From contig JAEEJD010000067.1 in assembly GCA_016281675.1 (NCBI GenBank), positions 1-7,483 on the forward strand: 7,483 bases of DNA, written 5' to 3'. The position numbers and the translations under genes are program-made. The DNA comes from Lachnospiraceae bacterium. Its GTDB lineage: Bacteria > Bacillota_A > Clostridia > Lachnospirales > Lachnospiraceae. The notes beneath the pieces were generated by a model. It had not been told where the DNA came from. It worked only from the letters and a program-made list of their open reading frames with translations, and searched no databases. Shown piece by piece: positions 1 through 6,614 of this stretch. Each line of letters opens with the position of its first letter. Within the stretch, counting starts at the first letter, position 1.

Positions 1-606
1 CGACGCATCGAAATAGAACGGTGCCTGATTGGCGATAACGTCATCTTCGGTAATATCTATCTCGTTACAGAACTGCTCAACATAGTCGATGAGCGAGCGA
101 TGTGAAACAACAACTCCTTTGGGAACTCCTGTCGATCCCGACGTATAAAGGACATATACAGGATCGGTATCGATCGCGGTCGCAAGCCTGCTTTCGAGTA
201 ATTCATCATCCACGGGAGTCTCGATCATCTCCTCGAAGATGAACACGTTATTCGAATATTTCCTGGCAAGATCGTAATATGCCATGTCGGTTATAACTGC
301 AGCCGGCTTAAGATTCTCGACTATCAGCCTTATCCTCATATCAGGCATACCCGTATCAAGCGGGACATAAAAATTTCTGCTGTATACGCAGCCCCAGAAC
401 GCCGAAAGCACGGCAGGAGATTTATCCATATAGATAAGTATCGGACGACACTTTACATTCAGTCTGTTGCAAAGCTTTGTCCCGATCGCACGCGCCTCCG
501 CTTGAACACGCTTATACGAGTAGCTGATCTGCTCATCGAAGAATGCGCATTTATCCGGGTGATTTTCGGCAGCATATGTAAGATATTCAAGTATGTTTGT
601 TTTCAT
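1..606 (-). CDS. AMP-forming adenylation enzyme (DltA/NRPS A-domain-like), N-terminal part
   Basis: Partial gene: 202 codons from the ATG at 604-606 to the left window edge, where the frame is still open. The protein is an ANL-superfamily adenylating enzyme that would activate a carboxylic or amino acid as an acyl-AMP before thioester transfer. Visible core motifs are YVPLDTGMPDMRI (residues 80-92, the A3-type region of adenylation domains), the phosphate loop YTSGSTGVPKG (154-164) followed by VVVSH (165-169), and NQAPFYFDAS (193-202), which resembles the NQAPFSFD segment of D-alanine:carrier ligases (DltA). The C-terminal half, with the specificity pocket residues and the catalytic lysine, is outside the window, so the substrate cannot be read. 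The start lies 2 nt after the tyrS stop with only a weak GCAGG Shine-Dalgarno, which suggests translational coupling. DltA-like ligase or stand-alone amino-acid adenylase is the best guess; a fatty acyl-CoA ligase is less likely. Confidence 0.85.
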   Translation of the reverse strand, partial: MKTNILEYLTYAAENHPDKCAFFDEQISYSYKRVQAEARAIGTKLCNRLNVKCRPILIYMDKSPAVLSAFWGCVYSRNFYVPLDTGMPDMRIRLIVENLKPAAVITDMAYYDLARKYSNNVFIFEEMIETPVDDELLESRLATAIDTDPVYVLYTSGSTGVPKGVVVSHRSLIDYVEQFCNEIDITEDDVIANQAPFYFDAS

Positions 607-608
607 TG

Positions 609-1841
609 TCAGCCTGCAAATATAATCTTCTTATAGTTCTTTTTGCCTTTTCTGATAACACGTCCGTCGGAAATATCATCGGGTGTAAGTGCGAACTTAA
701 GATCCGTTACCTTATCCCCGTCGACCGATACACCGCCGCCTTCAACGGTACGTCTTGCATCGGATCGAGAAGACGCAAAACCGCATTTGACAAGTATCTG
801 CATTATGTCGATGGCACCGTCGCGAAGATCATCTCCCGTGATCTCGACCGTAGGCATATCGGAAAAATCACCTGCGGAGAAAATCGCTCTTGCGGCACTC
901 TTGGCCTTTTCGGCTTCTTCATCTCCGTGCACGAGCTTTGTAAGTTCATATGCAAGTATCTCTTTTGCCTCATTAAGCTGTGCACCTTCCCACTTATCCA
1001 TCTCGTCTATCTGATCAAGCGGAAGGAATGTCAGCATACGGATACACTTGAGAACATCGGCATCATCGACATTTCTCCAGTACTGATAGAAGTCGTAAGG
1101 GCTGGTTTTTTCCGGATCGAGCCATACGGCACCGCCGACTGTCTTACCCATCTTCTGTCCTTCCGAATTAAGAAGAAGGGTGATTGTCATTGCGTCGGCT
1201 TTCTTCTCGCCGTATTTCTTTCTGATAAGTTCACGTCCGCCGAGCATATTGCTCCACTGGTCGTCACCGCCGAACTGAAGGTTACAACCGTATCTTCTGT
1301 AAAGCTCAAGGAAGTCGTAACTTTGCATTATCATGTAGTTGAACTCCAGGAAAGAGAGTCCGCCGTCACGCTCAAGGCGCTGTTTGTAACACTCGGCCCT
1401 TAGCATATTGTTGACATGAAAATCCGCCCCGACCTCACGGAGAAGATCGACGTAATTAAGAGTCAGAAGCCAGTCCGCGTTATTGACCATGATTGCTTTA
1501 CCTTCGGAAAAATCAATAAACCGGCTCATCTGACGTTTGAAACATTCGATATTATGATCGATCGTCTCCTTGGTCAGCATTTTTCTCATCTCGGTCTTGC
1601 CGGAAGGATCTCCTATCATTCCCGTTCCTCCTCCGAGAAGTGCGATCGGTTTGTTCCCGGCCATCTGCAGTCTCTTCATAAGGCAGAGCGCCATGAAATG
1701 ACCTACGTGCAGACTGTCTGCCGTCGGATCGAAACCAATATAGAAAGTAGCCTGACCGTTATTGACGAGTTCTTTTATCCTCTCTTCGTCAGTAACCTGA
1801 GCAATAAGTCCTCTGGCTACAAGCTCTTCATAAATCTTCAT
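609..1841 (-). CDS. tyrS: Tyrosyl-tRNA synthetase (class I, bacterial TyrS type)
   Basis: Cytoplasmic enzyme of 410 residues that joins tyrosine to tRNA-Tyr using ATP. The class I signatures are HVGH (45-48) and KMGKT (230-234, the KMSKS equivalent). Residues known to contact tyrosine or the adenylate in the Bacillus stearothermophilus enzyme sit at the same numbers: Tyr34, Asp38, Asp78, Tyr169, Gln173, Asp176 and Gln195. The Rossmann catalytic domain covers about 1-220 and the anticodon-binding helical domain about 250-330. An S4-like RNA-binding domain covers about 345-405 ([18 protein letters not shown]). Length is normal for the family. The start is supported by GGAGG at 1848-1852, 6 nt upstream. 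The leader is only 70 nt from the pckA stop and holds a hairpin but no T-box, which is unusual because many Firmicutes tyrS genes have one. The adenylation gene follows after 2 nt. Confidence 0.98.
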   Translation of the reverse strand: MKIYEELVARGLIAQVTDEERIKELVNNGQATFYIGFDPTADSLHVGHFMALCLMKRLQMAGNKPIALLGGGTGMIGDPSGKTEMRKMLTKETIDHNIECFKRQMSRFIDFSEGKAIMVNNADWLLTLNYVDLLREVGADFHVNNMLRAECYKQRLERDGGLSFLEFNYMIMQSYDFLELYRRYGCNLQFGGDDQWSNMLGGRELIRKKYGEKKADAMTITLLLNSEGQKMGKTVGGAVWLDPEKTSPYDFYQYWRNVDDADVLKCIRMLTFLPLDQIDEMDKWEGAQLNEAKEILAYELTKLVHGDEEAEKAKSAARAIFSAGDFSDMPTVEITGDDLRDGAIDIMQILVKCGFASSRSDARRTVEGGGVSVDGDKVTDLKFALTPDDISDGRVIRKGKKNYKKIIFAG

Positions 1842-1847
1842 GTCAAA

Positions 1848-1852
1848 CCTCC
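1848..1852 (-). promoter_or_regulatory. tyrS ribosome binding site
   Basis: GGAGG on the minus strand with a 6-nt spacer to the tyrS ATG. It lies about 9 nt downstream of the base of the pckA/tyrS hairpin, so that structure and ribosome loading could influence each other. Confidence 0.85.
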
Positions 1853-1861
1853 GAGTATAAA

Positions 1862-1889
1862 TACCCCCATGGAACGATCCACGGGGGTA
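1862..1889 (-). terminator. Hairpin between pckA and tyrS, possible leaky terminator
   Basis: On the minus strand, TACCCCCGTGG pairs with CCATGGGGGTA across a 6-nt loop. The 11-bp stem includes one G-U pair and five consecutive G-C pairs. It starts 22 nt after the pckA stop. The downstream run is only TTTATAC, a poor U-tract for an intrinsic terminator. Inference: a partial terminator that lowers read-through into tyrS, or a 3'-end stabiliser or processing site for the pckA message. On the plus strand the trailing sequence also lacks a U-tract, so there is no good terminator in that direction. Confidence 0.5.
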
Positions 1890-1911
1890 AGTGTCTTAAG
1901 CAAAATCGGGA

Positions 1912-3627
1912 TTAAAGAGCATCAACGAGCTTCTGTACTGCTGCAAGAGCCTCATCGGGAAGCTTGTCGTAGCCTTCCTTCTTCTCGGCAAATCCCTTAA
2001 CCGCATCAACACGGTTCTGCATAGCGTTCTTAAGAGCTGCCTTGTATTCGGGATCGTTAAGATCGGGTGTGAAATCACCTGTCTTACCGTTCCAATCGTT
2101 CATGATCTCAATATCTTCGAAAGGTCCCCACTGTTCGAATTTGGCCTTTCCTTCAACGATCGTCTCAAGAATTCCGAGTGTATCTTCCTTCTGGCACTTG
2201 TGTCCCATGAAGTCACCCGTGTTAACGATGTAGCAATCAACATTCTTCTCTGCAACGAGCTTCTTGAACTTGTCATAGTCGTTAACAAGAGGATAAGTTC
2301 TGAACGGGTTAGCGTAAGGAACGATACGAAGTGCGTTCATATCGGTACCTGCCTTAACACGCTCTGCAGTAGATGTCTTTGTTGCAAGTGTAGCACCCAT
2401 TACAGAAGCAAGAGCCGCACCCTTAAGCTTAACTACGGGCGGGATTGCAGGATCCTTCATGATCCAGAAGATTGCATTAACGGGAGCATCGATCTTATCA
2501 ACACGGTTCGGGCTCCAAAGCTTGCTCTTGATGGCTCTTCCGTTACCGTTACGGATATCTTCCGTTACGATCTGGATCTTGCCGTTCTCGTCAAGAGTTG
2601 CCGAGCAGTTCTGAACCGTAAGAAGGTAATCGTTATCGGGACATCCCGTAGGATAATCGTTTGTCTTATCGAAGTATGTCGGCTCAAGTGCGATAGATGC
2701 ACATGTATCGGAATTGATGATGAACGCATCATCGTGAAGAACCTTGATACCGCCGAACTTGTCATACTTACCGTCATGCTTTGCATGTGTAAGAGTTGAC
2801 TTACCTGATCCTGACAGACCGTAAACGGAAGCAACGAACTTCTTGCCGCCTTCGAGTGAGTATTCTTTCTGTCCGCCGTGGCATGATGCATAACCGTTTC
2901 TGTTTGCAAGAGCCCAAGCCATCGTAAGTGTACCCTTCTTGTGCTCACCGAAGTACTTCATTCCGAGGATGGCTGCACAGTTCTGGTTTGTATCGAAATA
3001 GCAAAGTGTAAGATCATCGGACATACATGAGTAATCTACGTCCGGAGCGGGTTCGGGAGCCCACTGAGGATCGGAGAAGATGTAGATGTCAGGCTCCTTG
3101 CCGTCGCCGATGGGCTTTGACTGAGCATACATCTTGTTATAGCAATCGCTCATATACTGGAAGTTGAGCATCCAGTTATAAAGGAGATTCTCTTCACCTT
3201 CGGGAATAAGAAGGTGTGCCTTAGCCATGAATTCGGGATCAAGGCCAACATAGCACTCGGCATGATACATGGTCTTCCAACGTGTCTTGTAAACGGCATC
3301 CATGACAACCTTGTCAAGCTTAACCTCATCAACACCCGGCTCACCTTTGATACGTCTTGCCTGTGCATAACGTCCTGTAACAGCGCCGTCATTAAAGAGA
3401 AGAACCTTAGCGTCTTTCTCAAGTCCGAAAAGCTCGCCATCCTTTACGGGCATATCCGTAACGATCGTACCCGGTGAATTCTTGGCAAGTTCATAAGCTT
3501 CCTTTAATGTGTTGATCTTGATCACGTTGTTCTGATAGAAAGCACCTTCTATGATAGAACGTGTTCTGGAAAAACCGACTTTGTCCTTTCCGATCTCGTT
3601 GATCGGATAATAAGCTTTTGTTGACAT
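1912..3627 (-). CDS. pckA: Phosphoenolpyruvate carboxykinase (ATP)
   Basis: Soluble cytoplasmic enzyme of 571 residues that interconverts oxaloacetate + ATP with PEP + CO2 + ADP. In anaerobes it can run towards gluconeogenesis or towards CO2 fixation and ATP gain. Visible signatures are TGRYAQARR (84-92, substrate arginine region), YFGEHKKG (225-232, metal and substrate lysine region), the conserved-His segment YASCHGG (246-252), the P-loop GLSGSGKST (270-278), LHDDAF (297-302, the second acidic kinase motif), an NGR segment near 363-364, and PVNAIFWIMKDPAIPPVVKL (382-401). It is about 30 residues longer than the 540-residue E. coli enzyme, and several motifs depart from the classic forms, for example SGSGKS instead of SGTGKT and LHDDAF instead of GDDEHGW. 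This looks like a divergent clostridial branch rather than a damaged gene, because the frame is intact and the key residues are kept. The start is set by AGGAGGA at 3634-3640. It has its own promoter. Confidence 0.95.
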   Translation of the reverse strand: MSTKAYYPINEIGKDKVGFSRTRSIIEGAFYQNNVIKINTLKEAYELAKNSPGTIVTDMPVKDGELFGLEKDAKVLLFNDGAVTGRYAQARRIKGEPGVDEVKLDKVVMDAVYKTRWKTMYHAECYVGLDPEFMAKAHLLIPEGEENLLYNWMLNFQYMSDCYNKMYAQSKPIGDGKEPDIYIFSDPQWAPEPAPDVDYSCMSDDLTLCYFDTNQNCAAILGMKYFGEHKKGTLTMAWALANRNGYASCHGGQKEYSLEGGKKFVASVYGLSGSGKSTLTHAKHDGKYDKFGGIKVLHDDAFIINSDTCASIALEPTYFDKTNDYPTGCPDNDYLLTVQNCSATLDENGKIQIVTEDIRNGNGRAIKSKLWSPNRVDKIDAPVNAIFWIMKDPAIPPVVKLKGAALASVMGATLATKTSTAERVKAGTDMNALRIVPYANPFRTYPLVNDYDKFKKLVAEKNVDCYIVNTGDFMGHKCQKEDTLGILETIVEGKAKFEQWGPFEDIEIMNDWNGKTGDFTPDLNDPEYKAALKNAMQNRVDAVKGFAEKKEGYDKLPDEALAAVQKLVDAL

Positions 3628-3633
3628 ACAGTG

Positions 3634-3640
3634 TCCTCCT
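3634..3640 (-). promoter_or_regulatory. pckA ribosome binding site
   Basis: AGGAGGA on the minus strand, close to the full anti-Shine-Dalgarno complement, 6 nt before the pckA ATG. This strong site fits a highly expressed central-metabolism gene. Confidence 0.9.
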
Positions 3641-3675
3641 TTATATATGTTAACTACAATTAAAATCCAAAGTGC

Positions 3676-3704
3676 ATTATCGCAAAACTGCTACTTAATG
3701 TCAA
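3676..3704 (-). promoter_or_regulatory. Sigma-A-type promoter of pckA
   Basis: On the minus strand there is a perfect -35 TTGACA (3699-3704), a 17-nt spacer, and -10 GATAAT (3676-3681) preceded by TGC, an extended -10. The -35 lies in the codons for Ile-Asp-Ile at the end of the upstream aminopeptidase gene and the spacer spans its stop codon. Transcription should start near 3669, giving a leader of roughly 40 nt with no obvious secondary structure. I see no operator-like palindrome next to it. Confidence 0.85.
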
Positions 3705-5469
3705 TATTCTCTTTTAGCCAGGAAAGGGTTTCCTCATCAAGCTTCGGACCGATGATTTCGAGAATGCTGCGGTTGTATTTTAACAGTATCTCCTTCTCTT
3801 TATCCGACATCAGGTTCATATCGACGGATTCCCTGTCAAAAGGCACAAGTGTAAGCGTCCTGAATCCGCACATCTTATGTCCGTCTATAAGCCCCGCGTT
3901 TTCGACAAGAAGCAGATTTTCAAGTCTGACTCCGAACTTTCCTTCAATATAAACTCCGGGCTCGTCCGACACGATCACGCCGGGGAAGAAGGCAACTTCA
4001 CGGCTTCCCTCATTTCGCGATATCCTCGCTTCGGATTCATGCACGGACAGGTAGCAACCGACACCGTGACCGATTCCGTGACCGCAGAAGTATCCCGCAT
4101 CCCATAGCGGGGATTCGGCGATACCGTCAAGAAGTGATCCCTTAAACCCTTCGGGGAAAATCGCATCCATAAGCCTCAGATTACCTTTAAGTACGGTCGT
4201 ATATACTTTTCTTTCCTCCTCCGTAGGCTTACCGAGTGAAATGGTCCTTGTTATATCCGTAGTTCCCTCGAATCTGTAATGTCCGCCGGAATCAACGAGC
4301 AGGAATCCATCGGTTCCGATCTTCTTTGCGGTATCCTTTTTTGCGATGTAATGGACTACCGATGCATTCTCTTTGTAAGCGCAAATTGTTTTAAAAGATG
4401 TCGCTTCGGCGCCGCCCTCAAGCCTCATCGCGTCAAGCATCTTTCCGAGTTCATATTCATCGGGAAGGCTGTCGCTTCCGGCCATTTCCTTGACAGCCTT
4501 GATGAATCTTATCATCGTTACCGCATCTTTAATATGTGATTCCTTCATGCCGCGTATCTCGGCATCGTTCTTATAGGCCTTCGGTATCAATACGGGATCG
4601 GAGCATTCCTCCAGTATGCCTTTCTCATCGGCTTTGCAAAGGATCTTGGCGTTATTTCCGTACGGATCCGATAAAATAACATCTGTTGCTATATCTTCCA
4701 GATCATCGTAAAAGCACGAGTACTCCTTTATCGCAACCCCCGCTGAATCAAGACTATCCCCGGCTTCATCACACAGTTTGTCCCTTCTGAGATAAAGAAC
4801 AGCGCCGTACTGCGTTATCATCGCATATGAATATGCGACGGGAACACAGTCGATATCATCTCCCCTGAGATTAAAGAGCCACATGATCGAAGGCAGATCG
4901 GATACGATGTATGTATAACTGTCTTCCGAAACGTATCGTTTTCTGATCTTTGATCTGAGCGAATCAAGCTTGTCTTCCGTACTCTTTCCCGAATAAGATT
5001 CAGGTACGAAAGCAATATCCTTAAACTCTCTTTTGGGCATATCAGTAAAGAGAGCTTTGATCACATCCGCTCCGTCCGTAATCTCCACACTTGCAGGCAG
5101 TGTTTTTACAAGCCTTTTGTAATACTCGAAAGATACGGTCTTAAGATCAACGGATACTTTCTGACCGTCCCAAACGTATTCGCTTAAGTATTTTTCCACC
5201 GAAGGAACCGAGGGCATACCGGCTTTCATAAGTGTTATACCCGTTCCTTTAAGTTGATCCGTTGCCTGAACATAATACCTGCTGTCCGTCCACAAAAGGG
5301 CCTCACCTTCCGATACGAGAAGCGTTGCGGCCGAACCCGTAAAATGCGTTATAAGCGGAATAAACCTGTCACATTTTGACGTATATTCCGACAGATGCGC
5401 ATCACACGAGAAGACGATCAGCCAGTCGGTATCGAATTGCCGCATCTTTTCCCTGAGTGTCTCAAGCAT
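3691..5469 (-). CDS. Xaa-Pro aminopeptidase (M24B, three-domain aminopeptidase P)
   Basis: Cytoplasmic metallopeptidase of 592 residues that removes an N-terminal residue preceding proline, used in peptide turnover. It has two creatinase-like N-terminal domains (about 1-155 and 155-300) and a C-terminal pita-bread catalytic domain (about 305-530). This layout matches eukaryotic XPNPEP1-type enzymes rather than the shorter (about 440-residue) E. coli PepP. All five dinuclear-metal ligands can be placed: Asp393 (VDSGG), Asp405 (GTTDITRT), His468 (GIGHGVG), Glu503 (SDEPGVYIEG) and Glu517 (RLEN). Likely catalytic histidines are His373 (VVHYIA) and His477 (SVHE). A family hallmark, WLFNLRGDDI, is at 197-206. 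No signal peptide is seen. The start overlaps the deoC 3' end by 8 nt and has only a modest GGGTGA site at 5475-5480, so translation is probably coupled to deoC. There is no terminator before the pckA promoter. Confidence 0.95.
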   Translation of the reverse strand: MLETLREKMRQFDTDWLIVFSCDAHLSEYTSKCDRFIPLITHFTGSAATLLVSEGEALLWTDSRYYVQATDQLKGTGITLMKAGMPSVPSVEKYLSEYVWDGQKVSVDLKTVSFEYYKRLVKTLPASVEITDGADVIKALFTDMPKREFKDIAFVPESYSGKSTEDKLDSLRSKIRKRYVSEDSYTYIVSDLPSIMWLFNLRGDDIDCVPVAYSYAMITQYGAVLYLRRDKLCDEAGDSLDSAGVAIKEYSCFYDDLEDIATDVILSDPYGNNAKILCKADEKGILEECSDPVLIPKAYKNDAEIRGMKESHIKDAVTMIRFIKAVKEMAGSDSLPDEYELGKMLDAMRLEGGAEATSFKTICAYKENASVVHYIAKKDTAKKIGTDGFLLVDSGGHYRFEGTTDITRTISLGKPTEEERKVYTTVLKGNLRLMDAIFPEGFKGSLLDGIAESPLWDAGYFCGHGIGHGVGCYLSVHESEARISRNEGSREVAFFPGVIVSDEPGVYIEGKFGVRLENLLLVENAGLIDGHKMCGFRTLTLVPFDRESVDMNLMSDKEKEILLKYNRSILEIIGPKLDEETLSWLKENIDIK

Positions 5470-6106
5470 TTATATCACCCACAACGGAACTTGCTCCTAT
5501 CCTGTCACATCCGAGTTTAATATACTCCTCTGCTTCCGCGGCGGTCCTTATCCCTCCGGCGGCCTTTATCTTAACGTTTGCTCCAATATTATCCTTAAAC
5601 AGTCTTATATCGTCCTGCGTGGCACCGGCCGTTCCGAATCCGGTCGATGTTTTAATATAATCCGCGCCCGCGGATGTCACTATTTCGCACAGCCTTATCT
5701 TTTCATCTTCGGTAAGATAACATGTCTCTATGATCACTTTTAATATCACCCCTTCGGTGACTTTGCGTATCTTTTCAATCTCTTCTTTTACAAGATCAAA
5801 ATTTTTGTTCTTTAACTCGCATATGTTGATGACCATATCAATCTCATCGGCACCGTCCGCAAGGCACTGTTTCGTGTCGGCTATCTTTCCTTCCGTAGTC
5901 TCATATCCGAGAGGAAAGCCTATGACCGTACAGATCGTAAGGTCGGGGAATTCATTTCTGATCCTTTTAACATAGCACGGTGGAACACATACCGAGGCGG
6001 TGTGATTTTCGGTTGCCTCTTCACACAGTTTCCTTATCTGATCCCACGTCGCAAAGGCTTTTAACAGTGTATGATCCACATGACTTAATATCTCGTTCTT
6101 ATCCAT
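5462..6106 (-). CDS. deoC: Deoxyribose-phosphate aldolase
   Basis: Class I aldolase of 214 residues with a TIM-barrel fold. It cleaves 2-deoxyribose 5-phosphate to glyceraldehyde 3-phosphate and acetaldehyde during deoxynucleoside catabolism. Visible residues are DHTLLK (11-16), VCVPPCYV (39-46), VIGFPLG (61-67), the proton-relay Asp90 in DEIDMVIN, the Schiff-base Lys152 in YIKTSTGF, and the second catalytic Lys181 in VKIKAAGGIR. GASS (204-207) is the phosphate-binding end. Length is typical of short bacterial DeoC proteins. The start at 6106 was chosen because AGGAG lies 8 nt upstream and the protein then begins just ahead of the conserved DHTLLK. An in-frame ATG at 6160 would add 18 residues unlike the family. 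The usual deo partners (deoA, deoD, deoB, pdp) are absent; the next gene is a peptidase. No confident promoter is visible in the upstream gap. Confidence 0.96.
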   Translation of the reverse strand: MDKNEILSHVDHTLLKAFATWDQIRKLCEEATENHTASVCVPPCYVKRIRNEFPDLTICTVIGFPLGYETTEGKIADTKQCLADGADEIDMVINICELKNKNFDLVKEEIEKIRKVTEGVILKVIIETCYLTEDEKIRLCEIVTSAGADYIKTSTGFGTAGATQDDIRLFKDNIGANVKIKAAGGIRTAAEAEEYIKLGCDRIGASSVVGDINA

Positions 6107-6114
6107 GGCCGTTT

Positions 6115-6120
6115 CTCCTT
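6115..6120 (-). promoter_or_regulatory. deoC ribosome binding site (decides the start)
   Basis: AAGGAG on the minus strand, 8 nt before the ATG at 6104-6106. It favours the 214-residue product over the longer one starting at 6160. Confidence 0.85.
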
Positions 6121-6161
6121 TTTCAATATACCGTATTAAAGAATTTAAACATAAAATCACT

Positions 6162-6189
6162 TTGAAGTACAGTATTTTTGTGGTAAAAT
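6162..6189 (+). promoter_or_regulatory. Sigma-A-type promoter of the receiver/CheX-like pair
   Basis: -35 TTGAAG (6162-6167), a 16-nt spacer and -10 TAAAAT (6184-6189) preceded by TGG, an extended -10. The expected start is near 6196, giving a leader of about 50 nt. It is a vegetative-type promoter; I see no sigma-28 (flagellar/chemotaxis) motif. Confidence 0.65.
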
Positions 6190-6196
6190 CATATAA

Positions 6197-6210
6197 GCGG
6201 AATGATCCGC
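6197..6210 (+). repeat. Short inverted repeat at the expected transcript 5' end
   Basis: GCGGA, a 4-nt ATGA loop, then TCCGC: a perfect 5-bp dyad starting about one base after the predicted transcription start. It could form a 5'-terminal RNA hairpin or be a small operator. It is short enough that chance is possible. Confidence 0.4.
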
Positions 6211-6233
6211 ATCGCAGAAGGAATAAAGCTTAC

Positions 6234-6238
6234 GGAGG
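6234..6238 (+). promoter_or_regulatory. Receiver gene ribosome binding site (decides the start)
   Basis: GGAGG, 7 nt before the ATG at 6246. It rules out the longer in-frame reading from 6105, whose extra 47 residues would run back through the promoter. Confidence 0.88.
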
Positions 6239-6245
6239 TTACAAA

Positions 6246-6614
6246 ATGAACAAGAACATCAGGATTCTTGTCTGTGATGACTCTATACTTGCAAGGAAGA
6301 ATCTTTGCGGACTTTTGAAGGCACATGGTTTTACCGATATTTCCGAAGCAGGCAACGGTGAAGATGCCGTTAAGTTTGCTGTCGAGAACAAACCCGATCT
6401 CATCTTTCTTGACATCGTAATGCCTGTGAAGGACGGCGTTACCGCAACAAGGGAGATCAAGGAAGGTTATCCCGAAGCAAAGATAATAATCGTATCGTCT
6501 GTCGGAACACAGACACACATCAAAGAAGCCATCAAGGCCGGTGCAAGGGACTTCATACAGAAGCCTATCGAGGAGGATCTGTTCCTGCAGGTATTGGAGA
6601 ATGTTAATGGATAA
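6246..6614 (+). CDS. Stand-alone CheY-like response regulator receiver
   Basis: Single receiver domain of 122 residues with no output domain. Phospho-relay residues are all present: the acidic pair Asp11-Asp12 (VCDDS), the phospho-acceptor Asp56 (FLDIVMP, 54-60), the switch hydroxyl Ser84 or Ser85 in IIVSSVG (81-87), and Lys106 in FIQKPI. The SSVG and AGARDFIQKP segments are CheY-like. It would accept phosphate from a histidine kinase and signal by binding a partner. Its gene overlaps the following CheX-like gene by 8 nt, so the likely partner is the phosphatase that resets it. No kinase, methyl-accepting protein, CheW or flagellar gene lies within view, so a role in chemotaxis is not shown; it could serve another pathway. 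Confidence 0.93.
   Translation: MNKNIRILVCDDSILARKNLCGLLKAHGFTDISEAGNGEDAVKFAVENKPDLIFLDIVMPVKDGVTATREIKEGYPEAKIIIVSSVGTQTHIKEAIKAGARDFIQKPIEEDLFLQVLENVNG
6596..6599 (+). promoter_or_regulatory. CheX-like gene ribosome binding site (decides the start)
   Basis: GGAG inside the receiver coding sequence, 7 nt before the ATG at 6607. It supports a start there rather than at 6541 or 6601. Confidence 0.7.

Larger units (their letters stand above)
6107..6245. other. Divergent intergenic region between deoC and the receiver gene
   Basis: AT-rich gap of 139 bp holding two outward-facing starts. The plus-strand promoter is clear (6162-6189). On the minus strand only poor -10 candidates appear (for example TATATT at 6124-6129), none with a matching -35, so how deoC is transcribed is unresolved. 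A short dyad lies at 6197-6210. Confidence 0.6.

Noticed and set aside
597..1403. Long plus-strand open frame (268 codons) opposite tyrS
   Set aside because: It lies antisense to a certain tyrS, has no ribosome site, and its translation is Cys- and His-rich with no recognisable domain. It is a shadow of tyrS codon usage.
1842..1911. T-box riboswitch ahead of tyrS
   Set aside because: The gap is far too short for one and no T-box sequence or specifier structure is seen.
1416..2000. Plus-strand open frame spanning the tyrS/pckA junction
   Set aside because: Runs antisense through two certain genes and through the hairpin; no start signal or family resemblance.
2200..2799. Plus-strand open frame of 199 codons opposite pckA
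   Set aside because: Antisense to pckA with no ribosome site and no domain; explained by the codon bias of the real gene.
6107..6160. N-terminal extension of deoC from an ATG at 6160
   Set aside because: The ribosome site at 6115-6120 and the position of the conserved DHTLLK motif both place the start at 6106.
6105..6245. N-terminal extension of the receiver gene
   Set aside because: It would cover the promoter and the GGAGG site; receivers of this type begin a few residues before the first beta strand, as the 6246 start gives.
6541..6606. N-terminal extension of the CheX-like gene
   Set aside because: The 22 added residues lie in a different frame over the end of the receiver gene, are rich in Arg, Ser and Cys, and lack a ribosome site as good as that before 6607.
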